From positions 168,230 to 232,229 of the forward strand of contig CAJTFO010000004.1 in NCBI GenBank assembly GCA_910575755.1: a stretch of 64,000 nucleotides of DNA, in the 5' to 3' direction. Source of the DNA: Desulfovibrionaceae bacterium. Lineage in GTDB: Bacteria > Desulfobacterota > Desulfovibrionia > Desulfovibrionales > Desulfovibrionaceae. This document shows positions 14,523-23,766 of the stretch, piece by piece (position 1 is the stretch's first letter; every line of letters begins with the position of its first letter). Position numbers and translations under genes: made by a program. The notes under the pieces are model-generated. The model saw only the letters and a program-made list of their open reading frames with translations, was not told the DNA's origin and did not search any database.

Positions 14523-15863
14523 TCATGGCCGCCGGGTCAGGTGGTAGACGCGCGGCACCATGTACATCAGACTCATCTGGCGGTGTGTGGGCGCATACTG
14601 GGTGGCCACCACCACAGAACCCAGATTCCAGAGCCGGGCGTCGTCTCCCTCTCCGGCCGAGGGCGGGCCGAAGCGCTCTTCCATCATGCCGAGAATGCGC
14701 CCGGCCGTGGCCTTGTCCGGCGCGGCATAATCAATTTTCAGAAAACCCAGGGGCGCGTTGGCGCCCGGTCCGTAACAGGCGGCCATCTGCCCTGCGCCGG
14801 GAACCAGGCGGCGCACATCGTACAGGTCACAGATAAAGTCGTCGCTCTGGCGGCTGGCGGGCGCGCCGGATTTTTTCAGGGCCGCGCGCATGGCGGCGCG
14901 GTCGGTATTGTCCAGCTTCTGACCAAACAGCACGGCGGCCGGTCGGGCCGGGCCCTCCTTGGCCATCTCCTCCAGTTCGCGGATGGCCCCGGCTTCGCCG
15001 TTCATGGCTGCCGCATACAGCAGCAGCGCGGCGCGTGAGGGATTTTTTTCCACCCCCTGCCCGACGCGGTAGAAATGCCCCAGCCGCGCCAGGGCCTCGG
15101 TCTGCTGCTGGGCCGCGGCCCGGCTGTACCAGGCGGCGGCGGCCTTGCTGTCCCGCTGCACGCCCCGGCCCCGCTCATACAGCAGCCCCAGATTATACTG
15201 GGCTTCGGGTTGTCCCTGACGCGCCGCCAGATCAAACCAGCGGGCCGCTTCAGCGGGGTTGGCGGGCATGCCGCGCCCCTGCTCCAGCATGCGGCCGTAA
15301 TTGCTCATACCCGAGGGGTGCCCCGCCTTGGCTGAGCGGGCGAACCAGTGCAGCGCGCGGCCCGTGTCCGGTTCCACGCCCTGGCCCTGATCATAGAGTA
15401 CGCCCAGATTGTTCATGGCCTGGGCGTCGTCCGCCTCGGCCAGCTTTTGCCAGATGTTTCTGGCCGTGAGAAAATCCCCTTTGGCATACGCGCGGGCGGC
15501 GTCGCCCGCCGGCCCATCGGGCAGGGGCGGAGTCTGATCCGGAGCTTCTTGCGTCTGCGGCGAGGGGGAGGCGTCAGGCGTGGCCGCCGCCATGCCTGTG
15601 GCCGCGGCGGCAGCGACCGCCGCCGGAGCGGCGGTGTCCGCGCGTTTCTTCTTGCCGGTTCTGGAGTCTTTTTGAGGGGTCGGCGCGGTTCTGGCCGCGT
15701 CGGAAGGCGTTGCGGGCGGTGACGTCCGCACCTGTGCCGCCGCGCCGGCCGCCCGGACAGAGGAAATGCCGCCGGAACCGGTCAGGGTCAGGGCCAGAAC
15801 CAGGGCCGGGAGCACGGCCCGAAGCGCGCGCGGAAAACATCGGGGAGAGAAAACAATGAACAT
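14523..15863 (-). CDS. Sel1-repeat (TPR-like) periplasmic protein
   Basis: A 446-residue secreted protein. The N-terminus is a signal peptide (ALRAVLPALVLALTLTG...VRA, about 38 residues) followed by a Pro/Ala/Thr-rich linker to about residue 120. Then come four to five Sel1 repeats with the typical A...LG.LY..G.GV..D...A..W...AA pattern, for example NNLGVLYDQGQGVEPD and YNLGLLYERGRGVQRD. The C-terminal 150 residues have two cysteines (DFICDLYD, AACYGPG), perhaps a disulfide, and no family I recognise. Sel1 proteins mostly act as scaffolds for protein contacts. It lies between the TPR-receiver gene and the O-acetylation pair, all on the same strand but with gaps that allow separate promoters. 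Confidence 0.85.
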   Translation of the reverse strand: MFIVFSPRCFPRALRAVLPALVLALTLTGSGGISSVRAAGAAAQVRTSPPATPSDAARTAPTPQKDSRTGKKKRADTAAPAAVAAAAATGMAAATPDASPSPQTQEAPDQTPPLPDGPAGDAARAYAKGDFLTARNIWQKLAEADDAQAMNNLGVLYDQGQGVEPDTGRALHWFARSAKAGHPSGMSNYGRMLEQGRGMPANPAEAARWFDLAARQGQPEAQYNLGLLYERGRGVQRDSKAAAAWYSRAAAQQQTEALARLGHFYRVGQGVEKNPSRAALLLYAAAMNGEAGAIRELEEMAKEGPARPAAVLFGQKLDNTDRAAMRAALKKSGAPASRQSDDFICDLYDVRRLVPGAGQMAACYGPGANAPLGFLKIDYAAPDKATAGRILGMMEERFGPPSAGEGDDARLWNLGSVVVATQYAPTHRQMSLMYMVPRVYHLTRRP

Positions 15864-16027
15864 GTGTCAGTCATCCTTTTCGTACAGCGGAGAAAAGTGG
15901 AAAGCAGGCGCGTCCAGGGGCTGGAGTCCGGTCGGGAACTGGCTCTGTTGCGCGGGCTGATCCACCACAGGGCAGGCCGGAACCACTGCGCGCAACGAAA
16001 TTCAATGGAAAAGGGACATTTTTATCC

Positions 16028-17320
16028 TCAGGGTTGTCGTTTTGGGCAGCCGAAGCGCATGAAGTCCGTTTCCGGCAGGCCGGTCACGCGTTCATCGGGC
16101 GCCGTGGCGTGCCCCTGCCAGTCCCGGATGGCGGCATTGAGCCGCTCCATATTGACATAGGAAAGCAGCGCGGGCCAGCGGTCCGCCATGGCCCGCAGCA
16201 GCCGGGCGTAGGTCACTTCCCCGCCGTGGAAACCGTCGATGAATTCACAGTCGCCGGAGGCGAGGCTGCGCGGGTCTGTAAAGTCCAGCACGTCAATGCC
16301 GCGCGCCAGCAGGGCCTCGCGCAGGGCAAAGAGGTGGGCGTAGCCCTCCTCATGCTCGCGCATGGCCGTCAGCACCCGCAGGGAAAGCGGCGCGATGAAG
16401 ACAAAGGTCTGGATGCCGCGCGCCCTGAGCCGGCAGTGGATTTCGGCAAAGGCGTCCAGGTGTTCCGGGCTGGGGGTCTGCTGGTTCGGCCTGGCCCGGT
16501 AAAAGGCCTTGATGCCGTGGCGGACCTGGCTGAGCGTGTCGCTGAACTGATAGTCGAAGGGGCGCTTTTGTCCTGTAACTTCAGCAGTATAGTGCCAGGA
16601 TCCGTCCGGAGCGAAGCCGTCATCGGTCTGCTGGGCCATGATGCCGTAACGTCCGGCTCTGAACCCCTGCCCCAGGGGAGCCAGCAGGGGAGCGGCCAGC
16701 TCCGTAAGGGAAATTTTGCCGTCCAGCAACCAGCTCCAGGGCTTTTTCAGGCTCTCAAAGCCGTAATTGTAGGAACCGCTGGTGGGCGGCGTTTCTTTAA
16801 AGGGGTGGGCCTCCCACTGGGGCATGAACCACCAGAAATCCAGTCCCAGAATCACGGCCTGCGGCTTGTGGAGGCGCAGCATGGCGTCCAGGGTGGAACG
16901 CAGCGTCGCCAGATTCCCCGCCACGCCGCCCATATTCAGAAAGGGCCTGCGGAAATAGGCGGCGCGGAACTGCATGACCCGCGAGGAGCCCACGGTCGCG
17001 ATGTCCGGCCTGACGGCCGTATAGAGCTGTAATTTGTAGTCCACAAAATCCTGGGACACCCCGGAGCCGAACAGGGCAAAGCCGCCCTGCGACTGCGCCG
17101 CCACGGCGCGTTCCACCGCCATGTCGCCGCTTTCATACAGCCACCAGCATGTATAAGGCACAAGCAGAACAGCGCCCAGCAGGGCCAGAATCAGCAGGGT
17201 CTTGAAATAGCGGCGCAGATAGGCCGCATCGCTCAGCGCGAGGGAGGGCGCGGGCGTTGGCGGCTTGGGTTGCGCCGCTTCGGCCTCTGGCCTGTCTCTG
17301 AATATTCGCAAAAGTCGCAT
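16028..17320 (-). CDS. SGNH-hydrolase-like O-acetyltransferase partner (AlgJ/AlgX/DltD type)
   Basis: A 430-residue protein with one N-terminal membrane anchor (about residues 39-60) and a periplasmic domain. Motifs of SGNH acyl-transferring enzymes are visible: the nucleophile-type GSSR (111-114), the LGLDFWWF strand, and a late DGFHGGEVTY block that supplies the Asp-x-x-His pair. The start at 17320 lies 14 nt beyond the stop of the MBOAT gene with GGAG at -10. In alginate, cellulose and lipoteichoic acid systems an MBOAT membrane protein passes acyl groups to such a periplasmic partner, which modifies a polymer; this pair fits that plan. The polymer is unknown, as no polysaccharide synthase is adjacent. 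Confidence 0.78.
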   Translation of the reverse strand: MRLLRIFRDRPEAEAAQPKPPTPAPSLALSDAAYLRRYFKTLLILALLGAVLLVPYTCWWLYESGDMAVERAVAAQSQGGFALFGSGVSQDFVDYKLQLYTAVRPDIATVGSSRVMQFRAAYFRRPFLNMGGVAGNLATLRSTLDAMLRLHKPQAVILGLDFWWFMPQWEAHPFKETPPTSGSYNYGFESLKKPWSWLLDGKISLTELAAPLLAPLGQGFRAGRYGIMAQQTDDGFAPDGSWHYTAEVTGQKRPFDYQFSDTLSQVRHGIKAFYRARPNQQTPSPEHLDAFAEIHCRLRARGIQTFVFIAPLSLRVLTAMREHEEGYAHLFALREALLARGIDVLDFTDPRSLASGDCEFIDGFHGGEVTYARLLRAMADRWPALLSYVNMERLNAAIRDWQGHATAPDERVTGLPETDFMRFGCPKRQP

Positions 17321-17334
17321 GTGTGGCTCCGGCG

Positions 17335-18879
17335 CTAAAACTGGAAGTACAGAAAGGCGGACTGGCGCGAAACCAGAATCAGCGCGGCGAAGGCCAGCAG
17401 GGCCAGACCTGAGGCCCAGAGCCCGGAAGGCCGCCAGGACAGCCATGGCCGGGAACCGTCGCGGCGGCCCTGAAGGAGTTCGCGGCTGTTGGGAAAGGCC
17501 CAGACCAGTACGGCGCAGAGCGTCAGCAGGGCAAGGGGCTGCCAGCCCTGAAAATAATGGTTGGGCAGCCAATGGGCCAGCAGTGCGGCTGCGCCGCTTA
17601 GGCCCTGCGCCGCCATGTTGTCCGGCCCGCCGGGCGAGAGGTTGAACGGGCCTGTGAACATGGCCGTGTAGACGCGCAACGCGCCGTCCAGACTCACGGC
17701 CCGGAAGGCCACCCAGCAGGCGTTGATGCACAGAAAGGTAAAGGCGATGGAAAACAGTCGCAACGGCGTTGCGGCCAGAACGGCTTCCAGGGGCGACCCC
17801 TTGATGCGGGCGCGGAAAAAGTGATTCACACTGAGCATGAGGCCGTGCAGGGCCCCCCAGAGCATGAAGGTCCAGCCCGCGCCGTGCCAGGCCCCGCCGA
17901 TGCACATGGTCAGAAAGAGATTGCGGTATTGCCTGAGCCGTCCGGCCCTGTTGCCGCCCAGAGGAATGTACAGAAAATCGCGCAGCCAGGCGCTGAGCGT
18001 GATGTGCCAGCGCCGCCAGAAGTCCACAATGCCCGTGGCCTTGTAAGGCGAATTGAAGTTTTCCGGCAGGCGCAGCCCCAGCATCAGGCCCAGGCCCAGC
18101 GCCATGTCCGTATAACCGGAAAAATCGAAATAGAGCTGGAATGTATAGCAAAAAGACCCCAGCCAGGCTTCGGCCCCGCTGAGGGGGAAGGCCTTTTCCG
18201 CCGCGTTGAACACGGCGTCGGCATACAGGGCGATGCTGTCGGCCAGCAGCACTTTTTTGGCTAGGCCAATGCTGAACAGGCTGAAACCGCGCGCCAGGCC
18301 CTGGGCGTCGGGCCCTCTCATGGCGTCGAACTGCGGGCCCATCTGTTCGTAGCGCACGATGGGACCGGAGATGACATAGGGAAAGCAGGAGGAGAAAAGC
18401 GCGTGGCGCAGCAGACCCTGCGGCGCGATCTGACGGCGGTATACGCTGACCAGCCAGGCGATCTGGATGAAGGTGTAGAAGGAAATGCCCAGCGGCTGGC
18501 CCGGCGGCTGAAAATTCCATTGGCTATGGAAAAGCGGGGCCAGATTTTGGGCCAGGAACCCGGAATATTTGAACCAGACCAGCGGCAGCAGATTGAGAAC
18601 CAGGGCCAGAGCCAGCAGGCCCTGACGTGACAGGCCCGGCGGCGTGTCGCCCTTGTTGCGTTTTTCCGGCGCGGCCAGGGCCAGACCGAAGGCGTAGTTC
18701 ATGCCCGCCATGACAGCCAGCAGCAGAAGAAATTCCGCGCCCCACAGACCATAGAATACAGCCGAAAAAAGCAGCAGCGCCAGGGCCAGCCGTGAGGGGC
18801 CAAAACCGCTGACCAGATGCCAGACCAGCAACAGAAGGGGCAGAAAACAGAACAGAAAGGGATAGGAATTAAACAGCAT
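17335..18879 (-). CDS. MBOAT-family O-acyltransferase (AlgI/DltB type)
   Basis: A 514-residue polytopic membrane protein with about eleven membrane segments. MBOAT landmarks are present: the LGISFYTFIQIAW helix, FSGYTDMALGLGLMLG, FWRRWHITLSAWLRDFLYIPLGG with the first conserved histidine, and the catalytic histidine in GGAWHGAGWTF. It would bring acetyl groups from cytoplasmic acetyl-CoA across the inner membrane to the SGNH protein encoded 14 nt downstream. GGGAG lies six bases before the chosen ATG; a 20-residue upstream extension is unlikely. It is the first gene of a two-gene operon. Confidence 0.92.
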   Translation of the reverse strand: MLFNSYPFLFCFLPLLLLVWHLVSGFGPSRLALALLLFSAVFYGLWGAEFLLLLAVMAGMNYAFGLALAAPEKRNKGDTPPGLSRQGLLALALVLNLLPLVWFKYSGFLAQNLAPLFHSQWNFQPPGQPLGISFYTFIQIAWLVSVYRRQIAPQGLLRHALFSSCFPYVISGPIVRYEQMGPQFDAMRGPDAQGLARGFSLFSIGLAKKVLLADSIALYADAVFNAAEKAFPLSGAEAWLGSFCYTFQLYFDFSGYTDMALGLGLMLGLRLPENFNSPYKATGIVDFWRRWHITLSAWLRDFLYIPLGGNRAGRLRQYRNLFLTMCIGGAWHGAGWTFMLWGALHGLMLSVNHFFRARIKGSPLEAVLAATPLRLFSIAFTFLCINACWVAFRAVSLDGALRVYTAMFTGPFNLSPGGPDNMAAQGLSGAAALLAHWLPNHYFQGWQPLALLTLCAVLVWAFPNSRELLQGRRDGSRPWLSWRPSGLWASGLALLAFAALILVSRQSAFLYFQF

Positions 18880-18985
18880 ATGCGACTCCCGGCGCGAAAT
18901 CCTCGCCCGGCGCGTTACAACGGCGCGGCGATGCTGCAACCCAGCCGGGCTGCCGTGAATCCGCCGCGCCTGACAGAGGCAAACC

Positions 18986-19273
18986 CTAGGGATTGAGTTC
19001 CGAACGGAACTTGCGGGACAGCCGAAAGACCATTACCTTGCGCGGCGGCAGGGTGATGGTTTCATCCGTCTGCGGATTGCGCCCCTTGCGGGACGCCTTG
19101 TCATAACACTCGAACTTGCCGAAACCGCTGATCAGCAGGGCCCGATCTTTCTTGATGGCGGTTTTCATGATATCCAGGAGTTTCTCCATCACGTTTTTCA
19201 CGTCCACGCGGTTCTTGTCGGTCTCTTCATAGATGGCCTCCACAATATCCGCCTTGGTCAGCGTTTTTTTCAT
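18986..19273 (-). CDS. HU/IHF-family DNA-binding protein
   Basis: A 95-residue DNA-bending protein. The dimerisation helices (residues 1-45) are followed by the family hallmark ISGFGKFECYDKASRKGRNPQT (split: ISGFGKFE and RKGRNPQT), where the arm inserts Pro into the DNA minor groove, then the LPPRKVMVFRLSRKFR end. The KGRNPQT arm and length are closer to IHF-alpha (HimA) than to HU, but the class is not certain. GGAGA sits ahead of the ATG. It is monocistronic and its 5' region is shared with the divergent radical SAM gene. Confidence 0.93.
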   Translation of the reverse strand: MKKTLTKADIVEAIYEETDKNRVDVKNVMEKLLDIMKTAIKKDRALLISGFGKFECYDKASRKGRNPQTDETITLPPRKVMVFRLSRKFRSELNP

Positions 19274-19490
19274 CGTGAGTATCTCCGGCCGTTCATGCTG
19301 TGGTCATGGGCTGGCGGCATGCGCCGCCGCGCAGGGCATCCCCGCGCCATGAAATATGGCGCGTATCCGCTTCACACTGATAAGAATTTCTTCTATAAAT
19401 ACACGCAAGTCCCGGCCTGAGCAAGATTTTTCTTTTTTGCCCGGTCGCTTGCGCGATGATTCCCACTGATTCCGCAGTCAGCGAGGCCGC

Positions 19491-20570
19491 ATGTCGTCCC
19501 TCTCTCCGCTCTCATCTCCTGCGCCGCTGGTTGCGCCCTGGCCGCCGCCCGCGCGTGCGCGGGCCATTGTACCGGTTTTTCTGACTTTCCGGGGCTGCCC
19601 GGCGCGTTGCATTTTCTGTGCGCAGGACATTCAGACCGGCGGGAACCCGCAGGCGGCAGGAACACACGGGGATGCGCCGGACAGAATTCTGGACAAGGCG
19701 CGCCTGGCGCTGGACCTGCGTGCCGCGCGCGGCCTGCCGCCGGCGGAGCTGGCCTTTTATGGCGGCACGTTCACCGCTTTGCCCCCTGCGGAGAGGGAAG
19801 CCTGCCTGGACTTTGCCGCGACCGCGCTGGCGCGGGGGCGCATCAGCGCATTCCGCTGTTCCACCCGGCCTGATTGTCTGGACCGGAGCATATTGTCCCG
19901 TCTGCGTCAGGCAGGCTGCACGGTTGTGGAACTGGGCGTGCAGAGTTTCGCGGATACGGCCCTGAAGGCCGCCCGGCGCGGTTATGACGGCGCAAAGGCC
20001 TTGCGGGCCTGCGCCCTGGTCAGGGCCTCGGGCCTGCGGCTGGGCGTGCAGTTGCTGCCGGGAATGCCCGGCGTGAGCCCGGAGATTTTTCTGGCGGATG
20101 TGGCCCGGGCTCTGGAGGCGGGCGCGGACATGCTGCGTTTTTACCCTTGCCTGGTGCTGGCGGGCACTGGCCTGGCCAGCCTCTGGCAGGCCGGGAACTA
20201 TACGCCCTGGGACATGGAAAGCACGCTGGACAGTCTGGCCCGCGGCTGGCTGCTGGCGCGGGCCGCCCATACGCCGGTGATCCGCATGGGCCTTGCGCCG
20301 GAAGCTTCCCTGGCCGGCGCCATACTGGCCGGTCCCGTCCATCCCGCCCTGGGTGCGCGGGTCATGGGACGGGCTCTGCTGGCCACCGTGCGGAATCTGG
20401 CCGCGCGCGCGCCGGGGGGGCGGTCGCCGCAGCGCCTGGAAGCGCCGCGCGCCTGCCAGGGGTATTTCTGGGGCCATGCCAATGAATTGCGTCCAGCCTG
20501 GGCCGCGTTGGGCCTCGACCCTGATCATGTGCGCTACACCAGGGACGCTGTACTGCGTCTCTGGCTTTGA
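19491..20570 (+). CDS. Radical SAM protein, Elp3/HemN-related
   Basis: A 359-residue radical SAM enzyme. The cluster motif is CPARCIFC (CxxxCxxC, about residues 36-43), which binds a [4Fe-4S] cluster and S-adenosylmethionine. The glycine-rich SAM strand is LAFYGGTFTALP, and later strands are VVELGVQSF and GVQLLPGMPG, as in the Elp3-like/oxygen-independent coproporphyrinogen oxidase group. A C-terminal tail ends GYFWGHANELRP...YTRDAVLRLWL with no further cysteine cluster. The reaction is unknown; tRNA modification is possible by analogy with Elp3, but no acetyltransferase domain is present. GAGG precedes the start. Confidence 0.85.
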   Translation: MSSLSPLSSPAPLVAPWPPPARARAIVPVFLTFRGCPARCIFCAQDIQTGGNPQAAGTHGDAPDRILDKARLALDLRAARGLPPAELAFYGGTFTALPPAEREACLDFAATALARGRISAFRCSTRPDCLDRSILSRLRQAGCTVVELGVQSFADTALKAARRGYDGAKALRACALVRASGLRLGVQLLPGMPGVSPEIFLADVARALEAGADMLRFYPCLVLAGTGLASLWQAGNYTPWDMESTLDSLARGWLLARAAHTPVIRMGLAPEASLAGAILAGPVHPALGARVMGRALLATVRNLAARAPGGRSPQRLEAPRACQGYFWGHANELRPAWAALGLDPDHVRYTRDAVLRLWL

Positions 20571-20832
20571 TCGCGGTGGGCCACGGGCCTTTCCGGCCTG
20601 TCTCGTGTCAGGAAGGGCCATGAGAACTCAAAGCGGCGCCTGACGCGCGTATCTTCCTTGTCTACCGCCAGGGTCAGAATAACCAGCTTGAACGCATAGT
20701 TGCACTCCTGCCCGCCTTCAGCGACTGCCTGCCCCGGCTGCGGAGAGACTGGACAGAAGCGGCGGATTGATTGATACTCTCTTTTCCGGCGGCAAAGAGC
20801 CGGCGGAGCATTCCATACCTAAGGAGCAAACC

Positions 20833-21264
20833 ATGACGCGAGTACTGCGTTTTCCATCCCTGCCGACTTTCTGGCGCATGTTCGCCCTGCTGGCGCTGGC
20901 CAGCCTGCTGAGCCTGCCGACTCTGGCGCGGGCGGCCGACGATCCGGCCAAGGCGGTCCCCAGGGACAAATTTGAAGCAATGGACACAAACAACGACGGC
21001 AAGGTGGTTCTGGAAGAATTCCAGGCCGTGTTCCCCAACATGAAAGAAAGCGCCTTTGTGGTCATTGACAAAAATGGCGATGGCGCTATCGGACGCGTGG
21101 AATGGGATGAATTCCTCAAGGGCCATGCGGCGGGCATGAAGCCCGGCATGGGCGGCATGCCGCCCAAAACGGGCGCGCCCATGAACAATATGCCCGGCGA
21201 TCCCATGATTCCTCCTCCGGGCAGCGCGGATATGCCTCTGGTTACGCCGCCCAATGGCCGTTAA
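20833..21264 (+). CDS. Secreted EF-hand protein
   Basis: A 143-residue exported protein with a signal peptide (FALLALASLLSLPTLARA, cut near residue 36) and two EF-hand calcium loops: DTNNDGKVVLEEF and DKNGDGAIGRVEW. Both have Asp at positions 1 and 5 and the terminal Glu at position 12, so both can bind calcium. A C-terminal Gly/Met/Pro-rich tail (about 40 residues, GMGGMPPK, MPGDPM) follows. AAGGAG precedes the ATG at 20833; an upstream in-frame ATG is unlikely. The stop overlaps the next gene by 11 nt. Function unknown; periplasmic calcium binding is inferred from the motifs. Confidence 0.85.
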   Translation: MTRVLRFPSLPTFWRMFALLALASLLSLPTLARAADDPAKAVPRDKFEAMDTNNDGKVVLEEFQAVFPNMKESAFVVIDKNGDGAIGRVEWDEFLKGHAAGMKPGMGGMPPKTGAPMNNMPGDPMIPPPGSADMPLVTPPNGR

Positions 21265-23290
21265 CAAACATAAGGCCCCGTCTTTTTCCGTACCCTGGCG
21301 CTCGACGACAAGGCCGGAACGGGAAGAGGCGGGCGCAGTTGCCCCGCGCCGGTCGGAAACGCCCGGCGCGCCGTTGTATCCGGCAAGGCAAAAACGCCCC
21401 GCGCCAGCCGGGCGGAAACATCCGCGCCAGCCGGAAGCTTCGTTCTTTCCGAATCAGCCGCGTTTCCTGCCCATGTGCCGTGAAGAAATGCGCGCCCTGG
21501 GCTGGGAGAGACTGGACGTGCTGCTGATCACCGGCGACGCCTATGTGGATCATCCCTCGTTCGGCTGCGTGCTGCTTGCGCGCTGGCTGATCCATCACGG
21601 TTTCCGCACCGGTCTGGTGGCCCAGCCCCGCTGGGACAGAACCGACGACCTGCTGGTTATGGGCAGGCCCCGCCTGTTCGCGGGCATCAGCGCCGGGGCG
21701 CTGGATTCCCTGCTGGCCCATTACACGGCCTTTCGCAAAAAACGCCGCGACGACGCCTACACGCCTGGCGGCAGGGCGGGCGCGCGGCCCAATCGGGCCT
21801 GCCTGGTCTATGCCAATCTGGCGCGTCAGGCATTTCCGGGGCTGCCGCTGGTACTGGGCGGCATTGAGGCCTCCCTGCGGCGGGTCAGCCATTACGATTT
21901 CTGGACCGACGCCCTGCGCCGCCCCATTCTCATGGACGCCAAGGCTGACCTGCTGGTCTGGGGCATGGGCGAGCGCGCCATCCTGGAATGCGCACGCCGT
22001 CTGGATAAGGGGGCGGGTGCGGACGCTCTGGCAGGCATTCCCGGCACCGCCTGGCTGGACAGACTGGACGCCCGGGGCCACCCCGCCCGTCTGCCCGCCT
22101 CTCTGGCCAACGCGCCGCTTGTGGCCCTGCCCGGACATCAGCAGATACTGGACGAGCCGGAACAGTTGTTGCGCCTCACTCAGGCGCTGGAGCAGCAGGT
22201 ACACCGGGGCGACGCCTGGGCCTTTGAGCCTGTGGACGGTCGAGCCCTGGTGCTGGCGCCGCCCGCCGTGCCCCTGAGCACCGCCGAAATGGACGAACTG
22301 TACAGCCTGCCGTTCCGCCGCGAGGCCCACCCATCTTACAGGGAAGCCATTCCGGCGGCGGAAATGCTGCGTACCAGCATCACCAGCCACCGGGGTTGCG
22401 GCGGCGGCTGTTCTTTCTGCTCCCTGGCCCTGCACCAGGGGCGGCATATCAGTTCGCGTTCGGCGGAATCCATTCTGGACGAGGCGCGCGCCTTAGCACG
22501 CGCTGCCATGACTTCCGGCCGCCGGGGCAAAGACGGGGTGGCGATTTCTGATGTGGGCGGGCCCACCGCCAATATGTGGCAGGCCCACTGCGCCTTGGAG
22601 GAAGCTGCCGGAACGGAATGCGGCGCAAGCGACGGTATGGGGCGCAAAAGCCGCTGCCGTCGCCTCAGTTGCTGCTTCCCCACAGTCTGCAAGGCTTTTG
22701 TAACGCCGCAACGCAACCATGTGGAACTTTTGCGCGCCGTGGCGGCCCTGCCCGGCGTCAAACAGGTGCGCGTGGCCAGCGGGGTGCGCGCGGACCTGGC
22801 CCTGCGCGATCCCGAGGCACTGGCCGCCTATACGGGCGAATTTACGGGGGGACAGCTCAAGGTGGCCCCGGAGCACTGCGCGCCTTCGGTACTGGCCCTG
22901 ATGCGCAAGCCGCCGCTGGCGACATTTGAGACATTTCTGGAGAGTTTTGTCCGGCAGAGCCGGGCCGCCGGGCGGGAACAGTATGTGATTCCCTATCTGA
23001 TGAGCGCCTTTCCCGGCTGTACGGATGAGGACATGCGCACGCTGGCCCACTGGCTGCGCCAGCGCCACTGGAACCCGCGCCAGACGCAATGCTTCATTCC
23101 CACGCCCGGCACTATCGCCACAGCCATGTATTATTGCGGCAAAAATGAGGCGGGAGAGGATATTGCGGTGGCCCGTACGGACGCGGCCCGCCTGCGCCAG
23201 CACCACATTCTCATGCCGTCGACGGGCCGCCCTGAAAAGCGCGCAGCGGCGCAAACAGCAAAGCAGAGCAAAAAGCATGGCCGATCTTGA
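21254..23290 (+). CDS. YgiQ-family radical SAM protein
   Basis: A 678-residue member of the uncharacterised YgiQ family. Conserved blocks are FLPMCREEM...LLITGDAYVDHPSFG (about residues 70-100), LVLGGIEASLRR, the radical SAM cluster SHRGCGGGCSFC (about 378-386), a second cysteine cluster CRRLSCCFPTVC, NPRQTQCFIPTPGT and the CMYYC-like end (AMYYCGKN). A 12-15 residue insertion lies between the GGPTANMW strand and the second cysteine cluster. The first 70 residues are basic, Pro/Arg-rich and atypical; the start at 21254 overlaps the EF-hand gene by 11 nt and has no good ribosome site, so a later start is possible. The substrate of the family is unknown. Confidence 0.9.
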   Translation: MAVNKHKAPSFSVPWRSTTRPEREEAGAVAPRRSETPGAPLYPARQKRPAPAGRKHPRQPEASFFPNQPRFLPMCREEMRALGWERLDVLLITGDAYVDHPSFGCVLLARWLIHHGFRTGLVAQPRWDRTDDLLVMGRPRLFAGISAGALDSLLAHYTAFRKKRRDDAYTPGGRAGARPNRACLVYANLARQAFPGLPLVLGGIEASLRRVSHYDFWTDALRRPILMDAKADLLVWGMGERAILECARRLDKGAGADALAGIPGTAWLDRLDARGHPARLPASLANAPLVALPGHQQILDEPEQLLRLTQALEQQVHRGDAWAFEPVDGRALVLAPPAVPLSTAEMDELYSLPFRREAHPSYREAIPAAEMLRTSITSHRGCGGGCSFCSLALHQGRHISSRSAESILDEARALARAAMTSGRRGKDGVAISDVGGPTANMWQAHCALEEAAGTECGASDGMGRKSRCRRLSCCFPTVCKAFVTPQRNHVELLRAVAALPGVKQVRVASGVRADLALRDPEALAAYTGEFTGGQLKVAPEHCAPSVLALMRKPPLATFETFLESFVRQSRAAGREQYVIPYLMSAFPGCTDEDMRTLAHWLRQRHWNPRQTQCFIPTPGTIATAMYYCGKNEAGEDIAVARTDAARLRQHHILMPSTGRPEKRAAAQTAKQSKKHGRS

Positions 23291-23501
23291 ACAGCGCCTG
23301 ACCAGTCTGGAAGAAACGAGCTTCTTTCAGGAACAGCGCCTGAAAGAACTGGACGCCGCGCTGACGGCCCAGCAATCTCAATTGGACACGCTGGAAAAGG
23401 AGCTGGCCGACGCGCTGGCCGTGATCCGCCTGCTGCGCGAAAAACTCGCCGAGCAGCCGGACAACAGCCTGCCGCCGCATTTCATGCCGGAACGCTATTA
23501 G
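23277..23501 (+). CDS. slyX: SlyX family protein
   Basis: A 74-residue coiled-coil protein: heptad-rich from about residue 4 to 58 (LEQRLTSLEETSFFQEQRL...), then a proline/aromatic tail PPHFMPERY that corresponds to the PPHY motif closing SlyX proteins. The start overlaps the end of the ygiQ-like gene by 14 nt, so the two are coupled. The molecular function of SlyX is not established. The assignment rests on length, coiled coil and tail. Confidence 0.82.
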   Translation: MADLEQRLTSLEETSFFQEQRLKELDAALTAQQSQLDTLEKELADALAVIRLLREKLAEQPDNSLPPHFMPERY

Positions 23502-23766
23502 AACCCGTATTCACAATCGTGTAAGCAAGGTATGAGCATGTGAGACTATCTTGACGACAGTTTCAGCGGATGAGGTGGTGATTTCATCGCCCTTGCTCAG
23601 ACGGCACGAAAGAATCTGCGCGCTGAACTTCCGTTTAAGCGAGTTTGGATGGTTACGCATACGGATGAAAGCATGTGACTGAAAGCCTGACCACATCTCC
23701 TGATAGAGATAGAACAGATTGACCTGGACTTTTCCAAAGTCAACGTGTCAAGGACACGTTCGTATC

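Noticed and set aside
17321..18520. An N-terminal extension of the SGNH gene to 18520
   Set aside because: The extension runs out of frame through the MBOAT gene; the ATG at 17320 with GGAG and the 14-nt spacing to the MBOAT stop is the natural start.
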